From Cymbidium sinense (lineage: Eukaryota; Streptophyta; Magnoliopsida; Asparagales; Orchidaceae), in NCBI GenBank assembly GCA_021442155.1, contig CM038228.1, forward strand, positions 85,328,114-85,392,113: a stretch of DNA of 64,000 nt, given 5' to 3'. A program made the translations under genes and the position numbers. The notes below the pieces were generated by a model. That model was given only the letters and a program-made list of their open reading frames with translations. It searched no databases and was not told the DNA's origin. This document shows, piece by piece, positions 48,091 through 60,177 of the stretch (the first letter of the stretch is position 1; each line of letters begins with the position of its first letter).

Positions 48091-49635
48091 TGATGTATGG
48101 ATGGAAGATGTTTCTCCAACTTGATTTATTAAAGTTTGCATACTTGAAAATTTCTCTTTGATCAGTAAGAATTTGAGACTTGAGAACTTTGAGTACATAA
48201 TTTGAACATGTATATGGGGATCTCGACCTTAGGCATGATGTCAACCCAAATACAAAAGGAGGCCCCCTGTATTATAGGGGAAAGCCTAACATTTTCCTAT
48301 AAAATTAAAAAAAAATACACCCTGTCTAATAGTGGGATTTTTATTTTATTTTGGAAATACATTCTTGTGTTACAAGAGAATTTCTAAGAAAAACTTATAC
48401 ATATAATGATGGAAGAATAATTAGTATTTTCAACATTATGACCAATTCTCCTTGAAAAGTCCGCGGACAAAAATGCATTCTTGTGATTACATTTTTATGT
48501 GTAATACTTTTTTAAATATCGACCATTGATTGGGAGCATTGGTCTTTCACCTTTGAAATCAATGAGTTGGTAGGCGACGGAATCCCTTGGATGACTCTCT
48601 AAGGTGTCAACCATCATTAATTTCATCACATATGACATTTTTCTTAAGTACCATCTCTGAGAGTATGGTCTAGATGTCACATTGCTATCTTTCTTTAAGA
48701 TAGTTTTACTTCGAGGCTTTGGCCTCCAAATTTGCTTACCTTTTTTCCAGAATCTTTTGATGATGGATTCTTGGACCTATGGTCCAAAGTGTCAAGCCTT
48801 AATGCTCATCGTGCAAGACTTGAATTGGTTAACATTTTGTTAAGGTTGTAGGAGGAGGTCTCTTTGGAGGAGCAACTCTAGCCTCCCTAATGATAAGACT
48901 TTAATATTTTTTTTCATCAGTCATTTCTCTTTAGCAACTTTGAGGACTCGATGTACTCTTACATATACAGTTTCAAGTTTCCTCACTGGAGAAGTTGGAA
49001 CTTGATGTTGTCGGATCCAAAAATACTATTTGATTTTACCAGTAGAGCTATTATGCTTTACCCATCTTAGGCTATCAAACCTGTTATGGGTTGGCACACT
49101 CGCTTCTGGTTCAACATTGTACAATTTTTTGCATGAATAATGACTATTGAGCATGCAGTTCAACATTTCTCTTTCTTTGCCTTCTACTCAATTTTCCTCC
49201 AGAGGAGGTGGCTTCAGCGTCATGCCTTCCTAGTGCAAATAGTTCAACTGGATGAGCGGTCACATTCATAGGCATGACTAAAACTTTCTGCCCAGTGATG
49301 ATTCTTTTCATGACTGACACCTCAAAATGACCCGATCTTTGAATACATAAGCTATCTTTCAAGGAACCTCAGTAGCAGGGCCATTCCAGTTGTCCTCATC
49401 CCCTACACAAGTTGGTGTGTACTATATGCAGGTGCTTCAGGTAAAGGATTATTTACAGCAGCAATGGCTGGGAAGTCTACGCTACCAAATTGAATAGTAG
49501 CTCCAACATCCCCAGTATTGATAATAACACTAGCCAGAAGAATATTGGCTCATGACCTAGCTGCATGATGAATGGTGTGCTCTAAATATCCATCTTTACA
49601 AATAAAATATCCCTAACAGAGTGGCCAAAAATTTA

Positions 49636-52600
49636 TGAGCTTCAAAAATTTGTCACCCATTTCAATAAAGAGAGTATGATTTATGTTAGTTAAATTTTTA
49701 GAAGGTAGATGGAATAGTAGATAAGACACTACCCAAAGATTTCTCCTTCATTTTGTGAGGACTTTAGATCTGGTTCTAGGTTTCCTATAGGCGCAAACAC
49801 CTATAGTTAATTACCCCTCCCAATGCTGAGAGAGAACTTTCGAATAAGGATAGTCGTTAGATCACTAAATGCGTAGCCTATAATAGTAGCATATGGATCT
49901 TTAAAATTTAGATTTATAAAATTCATCATTACTTAACTTAAAGTGGAGGTTGGGGAATGATGGTGCACCGATCAATATCCCATGGTTTCATCATCCTGGG
50001 CTGTCATGGTTCTTAGTTTACTTAGTTGGAGGAGGTAGTCGACCCAACCTGATCGAAGGATCCTTCTCACCAGCCATGGGTTGTGTCATCCAAGGATACG
50101 TTGTAAACCTTAGATGATGTTTGTCTAAGGAGATAAATTTAAGTTCACCTTTACTGATAGAGGGCTTTTGCCCAATCAAAAAGTATTTTAAAGTTCACAG
50201 CTCAAAGAGCAAAGCCGTTGGGGAACATACGGGCTGTGGTCATGACTGTAATTTAGTAGTGTCATTTTGCGATAAGCCACCCGGTCAGAGGGCTCTGGTC
50301 GTCACCTCCATTTATGTGATGCCATTTTGCGGCAAAATCACACGATTAGAGGAAACATGCCACATCATTGTGGGCTTAAGATTATTTGAGTGTGAAAATA
50401 GTTATATTTTTGATTTGATATTAGCTCTTTATGAGAATTTTTTTTTAATTTCTCACTCTCGACAAACATTTGCGGATGGATGGATGGATTTTACTTTAAA
50501 TTTAAATAATTAATTTCATTTAACTTATATTTTTTAATTTGAATATTTGATTATTTTATAATTGATTTGAATTTGAATATATAATTATTTTACATTAGAA
50601 TTTGAATAGATTTTTTTCATACTAGTTGAAATATTTAGTTAATAACTATGATTGAGGAATTTATCATTCATTTTATTGTTCCAAATCCTGTCGACTCTAT
50701 CAATTTAATAATAGAGGATCAGATTTAAATTTATATTTTGATAATTTTTAATTATAATGATATTGAATATAAATATCTTAGATATTTTCTATAATAATGT
50801 CCCCTCGGGTTGATATCTTCAATCAACTCAGCCATTCTGGGGTGCATATGTTTGTTTGATTATTTAGTTTATTCTTCTAGATCTTGTTGACTCTATTAAT
50901 TTAATAATAGAGGATCAAATCTAGATTTATATTTTAAGAATTTTGAATAATAATGACCCCTCCGGTTGATATCCTCAATCAACCATCATTGGGGAATTAG
51001 GGGATAGTTGTTATACTATCATATAATAGAATTAGCTTCTCAAAGATTTTCTCAAGTGAAGTTATAACAATATCATTGAATTTTGTTAACCCAATCTACC
51101 CAATCAATCAACGGCATCCATCTCACTAAGATCATCGTTCAACATATGGGGGTGCGGGTGCTTCAATTCAAGTGTCCATATGAACCTTCAAAGAATTTAG
51201 TATCTTTTGAAGCACTTGTGCATATTTTAATTGTCATATAATATATACATAAATTATCTAATTTGAGTGCTAGCACAAAATCTAAAACACTTGATTTGAG
51301 TGAGAGTCCGCTTTACGATTTGTGCGGTGAATTTAATTCATTCAAGTATTTGCACATATTTTGAAGCATTTGAATCAAGTGTGACATTACTTCAAAATGC
51401 ATATTCTATTCCACTTAAGTATTCATATAGACTTTTAAACACAATATTTACAAGAATATAAGTCTTGTTGCATGCGATATTTAATTTGAAGCTTAATGCC
51501 ATCTGGCCGCTTGTATATGTGGATTGCAGATTTGGTGCATTATGTATTTTAGATCTTGTTCAATAATATTTTTTTTTTACATTTAGTTCATAGCTCATTG
51601 AGTTCTTTAAGTTTCAAAGAAACTTAGCTCATGATTGCTGAGAAGCTCGTAGGATCATCATAAGTCTCATTCAAATTCTTTTTACTTTGAATGATCATTT
51701 GATATGGCATATAGCACAAATCATAAGTTTTGTTTGTGCTCATAGGCAACTGTCAAGACCACTAGAAGATTTACATGAATTTTGTTCTTGTTGGGTGATA
51801 AGATTTCAAGTCCATTTCAAGTTTCATTTATGCTCATCGACAAGCTGTTGAGTCCCCTGTAAGATCATTCATATTTGAAGACTTTTAGAATTTTATATGT
51901 AGGTTTATTCTTTAATTTATCATTCTCAAATAAGTTCAATTTAGGTATATCAATACTTTTATTTGATCTTGTTTAAGTCTCGTCGTCACCAAATTTTGTT
52001 CTTCTTTTAGGCATCGAGGGTTATTGACTTTCCCTTTAGCTCTACTGAACATAATAGTTGTGTCTTGCGACACTACAGTCATGGTCTTCTACCAATTAGT
52101 TCTACTGAGTATGACAGAGTCTTCAAACACTTGCATAAAAAAAACATATATTTATGTTCTTTCGTCTCGCTTCATTTCTTTTGATTCTTGAATCTTGGCT
52201 ATGATAAGAGGGGCATAGAGAAGAAGCAAAGCTCTCAAAATCTAACACATTTTATTCCTTCTGCTTGGTAATTTCTTCCTCTGGTGTTTTTGGAGGATTA
52301 AATGGACCAAACACAAGAGACTTTGAGGCTTGCAATTGCCTATGTGTTGCTTTGTTGCATTCCTTTAGGTTGTGGCTTAGCACTTGAGTTTTGTTGGGCA
52401 TTCGATCAATTGAAGATAGAAATTTTGCTCTTAATCTCCACATTTGTTAGCTCTATCTCAAACATTCTTTCCCAGACTTCAATGCAATAGGAGTATAGTA
52501 ATTGTAACACCACTCTCACACTTCCCTTTGGTTCCCAGCCACTGAAATGCTGGTTTTTTGCTCTCTAATTGATGAATCTTTTCAATGAGATTCAAAGAAG

Positions 52601-53119
52601 ATAATACATTTGTAATGTCGTAGAGTTGCTTAACTTTTGCTGCATTAGCATTTCTCATATAAGATGGGTTTTGGCCATCACCAAACAACAACTTTGCAGC
52701 TTCATCAGGTGATACCATGCCTGCATTGGTGGTCAATATAAGTTTCACAAAATTTTGTGTGAGCTACCCAAGGGATTTCTCCTTTCTTTCTACAATGCAT
52801 TTAGGCTTTGCAATAGTATCATTTATGCATGATCTTCCTTCCCCATAATCATCATTGTGATCTATATATTTATCATCATCTTCGTCATCTGAAACTTTTG
52901 TTGATGAGCATTCCAAAGAAGATACAGTATGCTCCTTTACAGTCCCTTCCTTAAGTTGCTCAAGAGCAATAGGGATCCCTTTAAACCCAATCCACATATA
53001 TTTGTTCTTCGCCTTCCTTGTCAAAACCCAAATGCTCTCCATCACATTCACAACGCCATAGATCCTCCTTCTTTCAACACCCAGCTTCATGGCGGCATCA
53101 TCCAAGCAGACCGTGTCCA
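49636..53119. repeat. Duplicated segment, copy B (uninterrupted)
   Basis: Colinear with 20050-23306 plus 38323-38557. It holds the same non-coding landmarks, the ~160 bp tandem units at 50620-51000, and the DEL pseudogene at its right end. A 130-codon open frame at 50121-50513 (starting with SKEINLSSPLLIEGF) has no recognised domain; copy A carries similar sequence there but no matching intact frame, so it is probably chance. Confidence 0.85.
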
Positions 53120-53227
53120 CATCGTCTTTGTTGTAATGGGATACAAAGTTAGAGCAGAGAAGACCCAAGATTTTTGCTTCCGGTTGTAGGCATGGTTCCT
53201 GCTGCCAGATTCGCTCTTCTCTGCCAT
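52180..53227 (-). pseudogene. DEL: DEL (DP-E2F-like, atypical E2F) pseudogene, nearly full length and intronless
   Basis: DEL proteins are plant atypical E2F repressors with two winged-helix DNA-binding domains that act without a DP partner and control endocycle genes. The minus strand reads from ATG at 53227 (MAEKSESG), through RNHAYNRKQKS, domain 1 ([16 protein letters not shown]), an acidic linker (SDDEDDD), RKEKSLG, domain 2 (DEAAKLLFGDG, LYDITNVLSSLNLIEK, AFQWLG), then LKECNKATHRQLQASKS, VFGPFNPPKTP and FESFASSLCPSYHSQDS near 52190. Domain 1 reads RRIYGVVNVMES where the family has RRIYDIVNVLES. Defects: a one-base deletion after the KS codons (~53168), TAG at 52766-52764 in place of leucine, and frame breaks near 52440-52500. 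DEL genes normally have several introns; none is seen, which suggests a retrocopy. No poly-A tail is evident at the 3' side. Confidence 0.88.
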
Positions 53228-53600
53228 GGATTTGCAGAAATTCGGGGAGAGAGACAAAGGAAGCTCGAAAGGAGGAGGAGACGTGCGGCTGGTTCGATCG
53301 AGAGGATTCGGCTAGTGCGTGCAGCTGGCCTTCGGCTTCCCATCCGAGAGAAAATGAGAGCGGGAGGGAGAGATGAGTTTTTTTTCTTGAGAAGGTTTGT
53401 GCCGAGGGGCTTGTGCAGTGATGTTATGTTGTCTTCGATCCTCCATTGGCGATCTTCGACAGTTTCTTCGACGATCGATGGTTGGAATCAGACAATGATT
53501 GAGATCTTCTCAGTTTCAGAAGCGATGGCAGCCATCAGGGACGAAGCTAGCCTGAGGCAAAGACGAGAAAATAATGAAGAGCAGATCGGGTAGCTGCTAT
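53228..53600 (-). other. GC-rich upstream region of the DEL pseudogene
   Basis: GC-rich sequence upstream of the ATG. On the minus strand the first ~170 bases are pyrimidine-rich (TCTCCTCCTCCTTTC, CTCTCTCCC), as in a 5'UTR. The plus-strand open frame at 53174-53593 is antisense to this and shows no domain. If the DEL copy is a retrocopy, most of this would be parental 5'UTR; otherwise it is parental promoter carried by DNA duplication. Confidence 0.5.
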
Positions 53601-53757
53601 GCTCGAGAACCAGATAGGAGAACGTTTGTTTCTGCTGTAGCTCGGATTTTCTTATTTTAATGTTTTTGAAGTCTTATATTCAACTTTAATTTTGATTTGA
53701 TATTCAATTTACCAAATTTAAATATTATATATGAATATTAAGATTTATTTTAATAGT

Positions 53758-53783
53758 CATATATATATATATATATATATATT
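53758..53783. repeat. (AT)n microsatellite
   Basis: About 12 AT units. Confidence 0.9.
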
Positions 53784-54614
53784 TTTTAATAACTAATATA
53801 TATTATATGTATAAATATATATAAATTTTTTTGATATATTTGATTTAATTTTGGGATCTTCTTTGTAGTTTCATGTGTGCTTCAAAATGCATATCATTGT
53901 CTCATATGCCTCAAAATATGTGTGAATCTTGATAAAATTTACTCTTTTTTTAATTTTTTTGGTAATATAAGTATCCTCCTCAAGTATTTTTGATGTCTTG
54001 GGTGTAACAACATAATATGCTTCGCAATTGTAGATCAGTTGAATGATTTTGGATTCGAATTTTGTCACTTTTACTTCAAAATGCGCATTGATGCATCTAA
54101 TCACTTGACACTTGACTCGTCCGAATTGATCGTAAATAGTTTCATTTGATAGGTTTCGATGTTTTGACATTAGCGATATGATTAATTTTGCGAGCGAGGC
54201 GTTTGGGTATCGCCGCCTTACTCCGTATGTAGTAGGCGCGATCTCTTATCGATCAAATTATGCGGTATGTATTTTTCAATTTCATTGTTACGAATGCAAT
54301 GAAAGTCATTGTGATCGAGATCATTTTGACTAGTTTCAATAATGTAGTGTATTTTTTCGATTTATAACATTCGTCTCATTTGACTTGTGAGCTTGACTCA
54401 ATTTATGTGGCATACATAGAGGTCAACATTTGAGTCGAGCTAAAGATTAATGAACCTAAATTGATTTAGAGACTGGTCCAATTTGGCAAGTTATAGCACC
54501 CCTTTTGAAACACAAACACTGAATCGATTCAAAACAATAATAGACGTAGATCGAACATAAATAGGCTCATTAATATATTTACTTCGCTTATGAGTATTTT
54601 AATTTAAAATACTT

Positions 54615-54618
<4 letters not shown>

Positions 54619-54698
<80 letters not shown>
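54619..54698. repeat. (AT)n microsatellite
   Basis: About 40 AT units in a row. Confidence 0.95.
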
Positions 54699-54701
<3 letters not shown>

Positions 54702-55269
54702 GTGGCATATAAAATTATTATTATACTTTAAATATCTAATAATTTAATTATAATTTTTATATTTAGTAGAAATTATAAATATTTTTTCCAAAGATTTCAT
54801 TTAGATTGTAAATATTAAAAAATTCTAATGTTTTCATCTCATTCCTTTTTAAGTAATTGATATATCATTGAAAAATCCCTTAGTTTAAGCAAAAATCTTA
54901 ATGTATGTATTTTTAAATATCACTTAGAATCAAAATCTTAATCTTTCAAATTCTCTTTTGGCATCATAGAGTTGATACAAGACACCTCAATGAGATCAAA
55001 AGCAATTTGATCTGAGACTAACTCAAATCAAGCACTTAAAATATAATTTAAAACTTTGAGATATCATTTAGATCCTAAATAGCTTTCAAATATGGAATGA
55101 TTATAGTCAATCGAGTGTCTTGATGAAATGAATCTAACAAGCCTAAGATCTCTTGATTTTGACTTTATTTGAGTAGTCAAATGCTTAAATTACATCTCAT
55201 GATCAAGAGCATCATTTTGGCCGTCCGATAGAGTGGTTTAGGTTTTGTCTATTTTTATAAGAAACATCA

Positions 55270-56104
55270 CTCTCATAATCTATAAATAGTCTCTCATTCT
55301 TCACATGAAGAGACTAAAGCTGGAGAGAGGAGAGAGTTGTGATACTTGAAGAATCCCAAAGCACAATCGATCACTGCCTAACTACCATCATTATATCACC
55401 GCTGGTCACCATTTCCGGTTGCCACCACCCGGTTGTTGTCGGATCATCATCTGTCACCAATTAATCACCGTACGGCGCCGGTCACACGGCCATTGCCATC
55501 GCCATCACTAATCACCGCCCACCATTGTTGGTCATCATCGATATCCGCCGATCACTACTACTAGTTTCCACCGCCAGTTTCCACCGCTCGGCCATCACCG
55601 AATACCACGGTCACCACTATTGGTCTTTCGACGCCACTACTACTCATTATAGCGGTTGATTCACCGCTAGTTGCCACCATCTGACAATCACTAGATCACC
55701 GTCAGTCACCACTATTAGTCATCACCGGACGCTGTAATCACACGCCATCATTGCAGTTGGTTGGCGGGGCCATCATCGGGTCATTCTTGAGCCACCATTG
55801 TGTCGGCGACCCGCCGCCAGCAACCACCACACCCGATCGTCATCGTTGAATTGTTGTCGACCGCCACCTAACCATCGCTCGATTATTGTCGACGGATCAT
55901 TAGACAACCACCTCAAGAGAAGCCTTCTTCATAGATCCAGTGAAACTTCTCGTGAAACCTACTCTTGTAAGATATCCATCTCCAACTTTGGAGACAGGAT
56001 AACAATTATAACAAATATTGATATAGTGAAATTATTTCTAAATGGGCTAGTCCCCATGATTTTTCCCTTCTCAGGTTTTTCACATAAAAATTCTGCTCTA
56101 TTGA
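55270..56104 (+). mobile_element. Candidate truncated LTR or retroelement leader with promoter
   Basis: A TATAAATAG box at 55281 is followed by a purine-rich GGAGAGAGGAGAGAG leader and a long GC-rich stretch. It ends with GGGCTAGTCCCCATG, TTTTTCCCTTCTCAGG and TTTTTCACATAAA, a phrase order I associate with copia-type LTR 3' ends (GACTAGTCCCCGTGG..GGGTTTTCCACG). Similarity to the palindrome-family arm begins directly after, at 56105, so the retroelement side is cut there. The open frame at 55798-56121 runs through the repeat and junction and is not supported as a gene. Confidence 0.45.
55380..55920. repeat. GC-rich ATCACCG/CACC quasi-repeat
   Basis: Irregular repetition of words such as ATCACCG, GGTCACCA, CCACCGC, CCATCACCG and GTCATCATCG, in sharp contrast to the surrounding AT-rich sequence. 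No fixed period is visible. Confidence 0.7.
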
Positions 56105-59100
56105 CCTCATTTTTAGAATGAGCTCTCAACCTCTTCATCATGACATATCCTCTTAGACACTAAGAGTTCTTAGTCTTAAGACACTTCTAGTAGGTAAACA
56201 CTTATCCTAGAGACTTAGAAGAGTTAGCCATAGGAATAGGTCATGCCTTAGGGGTGTTAGAAAAACTTGCCTACTCTATAGCTTGAACCAAATCCTCACT
56301 TCCTTCCTTCAAGTCAGGCTCCAAATCCAAACCAACTTCAAACTCAAATCAATTCCAAATTTAATTGATTTTCTCAAATCCAATTCAACTTCAAACTCAA
56401 ATCAAACTCCCTCCAAACCAACTTCAAACTCAAATCAATTCCAACTTAATTGATTTTCTCAAATCCAAATCAACTTCAAACTCAAACAAATTCCAAATTA
56501 AATCTCAAATCAATTCTAAATTAATTGATTTTATCAAACCTTAAATTACTTCCAATGGATTCCTCAAAATTCAAATCAATTCCAAGTGATTGAAACCCAT
56601 GATTGAATTCCAAATCCAAAAATCTTTCATAAGTCACTTTGATTTCATCTTATGGACTTAGCTCAAATCAAATTCAAATCATTCCAAATTCAAAATATTT
56701 TCTCATGACCTATTTATATTCTCATTTATATTCACAAAGATAAATGAAATATAAATTCAAATACCTAAAACCAAATCAAAACTCAAATCCAAATCTAATC
56801 AAAATCCAACCTAAACCCTTTCAAGTCAAATTCTTGAACTTAGCCAAATCAATTAAAACCCTTGATTTTTCATGATTTAATCAATCGTCAATCATGAAAC
56901 CAAATCTAAATATAAACTTCAATCATCAAAACAAAACTAAAATCAAAACTCAAACCCATGTTCATCCTTTGAACTTGAAATTATAAAATGAATCCAAACC
57001 CATTTGACTCTAAATCACTTGCAAATGGATTTATATTTAAAAAATAAGTCCATATGTGAGTTCAACCAAACTTGAATCAAGCCTTGATCAAGTCAATTAA
57101 CCCCTTTAGGCTTACGTGACCCAAAGTGACCTAAAGCACCATTTTGAGCCAAATTCTAATCCTACCCATATTGGATTGAACTAAGCCCATATAAGCCTCA
57201 TATTATGAGCAACAATCATCATAAGATGATCAATCACTCAAATTGGGTCAAATCAAGTCAAACTTAGCATTTGACTAAGTCAACATTTGACTCAAATGAA
57301 ACCTAAACTAGCCAAAATCTACCATAGGCCAAATTGATTGAAACCATTGATCAAAACCAGTTTATGATCAATGTTTGAACTTGACCAAGTCATCATTTGA
57401 GCCTAACCTAGCCAATTGGCAACTTGACCTAAAAAGTTAAAATAGGTCAAATCTTGATCTAAGCTAAATCAATTGCAACCAATGGGTCAAGTTCATTCTA
57501 AATAACTTATTTAACTTGACCAACGCCTTAATTGCCCAATTAGACCCAACCTAGCCGAAACCCAACTTGAACTAAAAGGTCAAATCAAGACAAAATCAAA
57601 CCAAACCAAAGTTGATTGAAACCAAAGCTTGCAAAATATTTCAAATGACCAACCAAACTTAAACCAACCCATGACTAAAATTGGGTCAAATGAGTCAAAG
57701 GTCAAACATTTGACCTAAATGAATTCAAATGAACCAAAACCAAATACAAATCAAATTGAACTAAACTAATGATACAAAAACATTTCAAATTAAAATTAAA
57801 GTCAAATGACTATTTTACCCCTAGGTCAACAGGTAACTTATGGCCAATTCCCTTTGGAATTTGGTCAAATCCTTTTCATGGCCATTTGGCACCCTCTTAG
57901 TGGACCAAATGGACACTAATGAGTGTCATACACATGACCCAACCCATGGCCAAATCGACTACCCAATAGGAAATGAGCATATAGAATCACCCCATACCCT
58001 CATTTAACACATGGACATCTCCTCCACTACATCCCTCTGGCAAAACTGAAATCACATGACACCTCTAACATCCTAACAAACCCATTCCATATGATCAATT
58101 TGATCAAAAATGGAAGGATAGCTCACAGCTATCATCCTTGAAGGAGGAGATATACTCCCCCTAATCCTACTTCATTTCACATCATTTGCACTCGATTGAG
58201 CCAGAGAGACCTAATGCAAGCACCTCAAGCTCTCTGAAGCAATCCCTAAGCTCTTCCTAATTATCCATTCTTGATTTCCTTAAGCCAAAAATAGGGGAGG
58301 CAAGAAGAAATTCCAACTCATTCATCACTCCACTAAAAGCCAATTCTTCTTGCAAGCACCAATAGAGGACCCAATCGAGCTCACTTAAGTCAAGTTCCAA
58401 GCATCTAAGCCACGGGAAGAGGGAGCTAGAACAAAGCCGCAAGCCTTTGGAGGAAGCTTTGGCAAATAGGAAGATCCACTTCACCTCAAGCCTTCAAACT
58501 TTCAACAGAGCTTCATCTCCACTGCTACCTTGGGGCGGTTGGGGCGCCTCCGGCAAGGTATGCTTCAAAACCAAGCTTAGGTATAGAATTCTTTGGTCCT
58601 TTGTGAAGAAAAATATCATGCCAATTGAAATTGATCATTGGATATCTTCCTCTTTGCTCTTAGATGGTGTGTATTCAATCCTTACTCAATGAAGTGAGCT
58701 GGATCAACTTGGGATGGGTGAGTTAGGAGAGGCGGGGATGAATCATGGACCATCCATCCCACATGTTTTGGATGGATGGTCCTAATTAAATGATCTAGAT
58801 TAGCTGGTTAACCCTTTAAGCGTGAGTTTAATCTGATCTTTGATGATGGATGTCTTAAGGAGAAAATGCCACTGCGGATTTGTGCAAACTTAAATAACCA
58901 ATCCCATCATGCCATGTGGAAAGCATTGCATCAGCGATTAGGATTGATTATATAATTAGGGTCATTTAATTATCCTTAATCACAAAAATGTCAAAAATAC
59001 ATAACTAAATGTAAAAAAATCTAAAAAATGCAAACTCAACTTCATTTTAAAGATAATTCAAAGGGGAATAATATAAATTAAGTTTAATTGATTTTGAATA

Positions 59101-59990
59101 GTAACATTTACTTAATTTAAGTTTTATTATAGATGAATTTTTTTAATTACTCTTTAATTACTTCAATAATTAATTCCAAACTCTTAAGGTTAATTAGTGG
59201 GATGACCTCTACCTCTCATGATTTTCTTGGAATTTATTATGGATTAATTTAGGTAATTTCTTGTTTCATCTTTAACCACCCCCTTAATCAATTAAATGAT
59301 TAATTAAACTATAAAATGATGATAAATTTATTAATTAAATTTGTTAATCATCTTGGAATAGTGGATAGACTTAGGGAATGAGATTATGATGCCTTTTCTA
59401 AATCTTTTCCCCTAAGTCTATTTCATTTGAATGAAAACTTAATTAATTTACAATTTAATTAATAATTTAATCATTTCATTAAATATCTTAATTAACTAAA
59501 CTCAAAAATAAAAAAAATTAATCCAAAAACTTAATCACTTAATTAATCCTTTTTTAGGTAGATACTTAGGTGTTCAATAACCTAAGTAAGCTTAAGGAAA
59601 TCTAATCCAACCTACATGTGTGGGAAGGATTATGAAAGTACTTAATTAAACCCTTTAGCTTAATTAATCAATAATTGCGAGCCAACTACATTAGGCCCCT
59701 TTCTTTCTTAGGAGCATTGTTGATTTAAATTCAATGTGGTTGCATATCATATGTTGGTTCACAATTATTTGAATAATTATGTTGTAATGAGGGAATAATT
59801 AACTTAAGTTACATCCTAACCTAAATAAAACATAAAATCAACTTAATGGTTCTAAAAATTAAACTAAAATAACACACACATGTGGGAAGTGGGTTAGGAC
59901 CAGCAAACTTTTTCACATTTTCCAAAAATCAAATCAAACTCAAATTAAAATTAAAATTCACTTTAAAGATCTTTACTTTAAATTAATTAA
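56105..59990 (-). mobile_element. Partial arm of the giant-palindrome family, starting at its centre
   Basis: Begins GACCTCATTTTTAGAATGAG, the equivalent of 30540, that is, exactly at the inner end of the arm. It follows the right arm through the AGTCTTAAGACAC stretch, one ~180 bp unit (56640), the TTGACC-rich part (57100-57720), the gene-like island (58100-58960) and the TTAATTA zone. Similarity fades near 59990 (equivalent to about 34920), so the outer 3.4 kb is missing. Confidence 0.75.
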
Positions 59991-60177
59991 TGAAGTTCAT
60001 CACTCTTTTATATTAAATTGTCAAATCATTCACAACTTTATCCTTTCTTTTAAAAGGACTAAATTATGGGTGGTAATGATCTTTTACATATGGATTTATT
60101 TAAAATAATTAATTAATCATAGCATTTATTTAATTACATCCAAAATTCATTTAGAATATCTAGAACTAATTATGATT
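59991..60177. other. Short junction sequence between two arms
   Basis: AT-rich sequence between the truncated arm on the left and an oppositely oriented arm on the right. Not assigned. Confidence 0.4.

Larger units (their letters stand above)
46924..49635. other. Unassigned repeat-like region
   Basis: No gene is supported; short open frames such as 47480-47770, 49144-49362 and 47875-48087 show no domain. Tandem repeats fill 46975-48090. The rest may be the interior of an unrecognised retroelement. Confidence 0.45.
53601..55260. other. AT-rich intergenic sequence with microsatellites
   Basis: No gene supported. The minus-strand frame at 53871-54170 has no recognised domain. Contains the AT tracts at 53758-53783 and 54619-54698. 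Confidence 0.55.

Noticed and set aside
50121..50513. 130-codon plus-strand open frame
   Set aside because: No recognised domain; the paralogous place in copy A has no matching intact frame, so selection for coding is not supported.
53174..53593. 139-codon plus-strand open frame
   Set aside because: It is antisense to the DEL start region and its GC-rich leader; no domain, and GC-rich DNA has few stops.
55798..56121. 107-codon plus-strand open frame
   Set aside because: It crosses from the CACCG-rich tract and LTR-like leader into the palindrome arm; a chance fusion.
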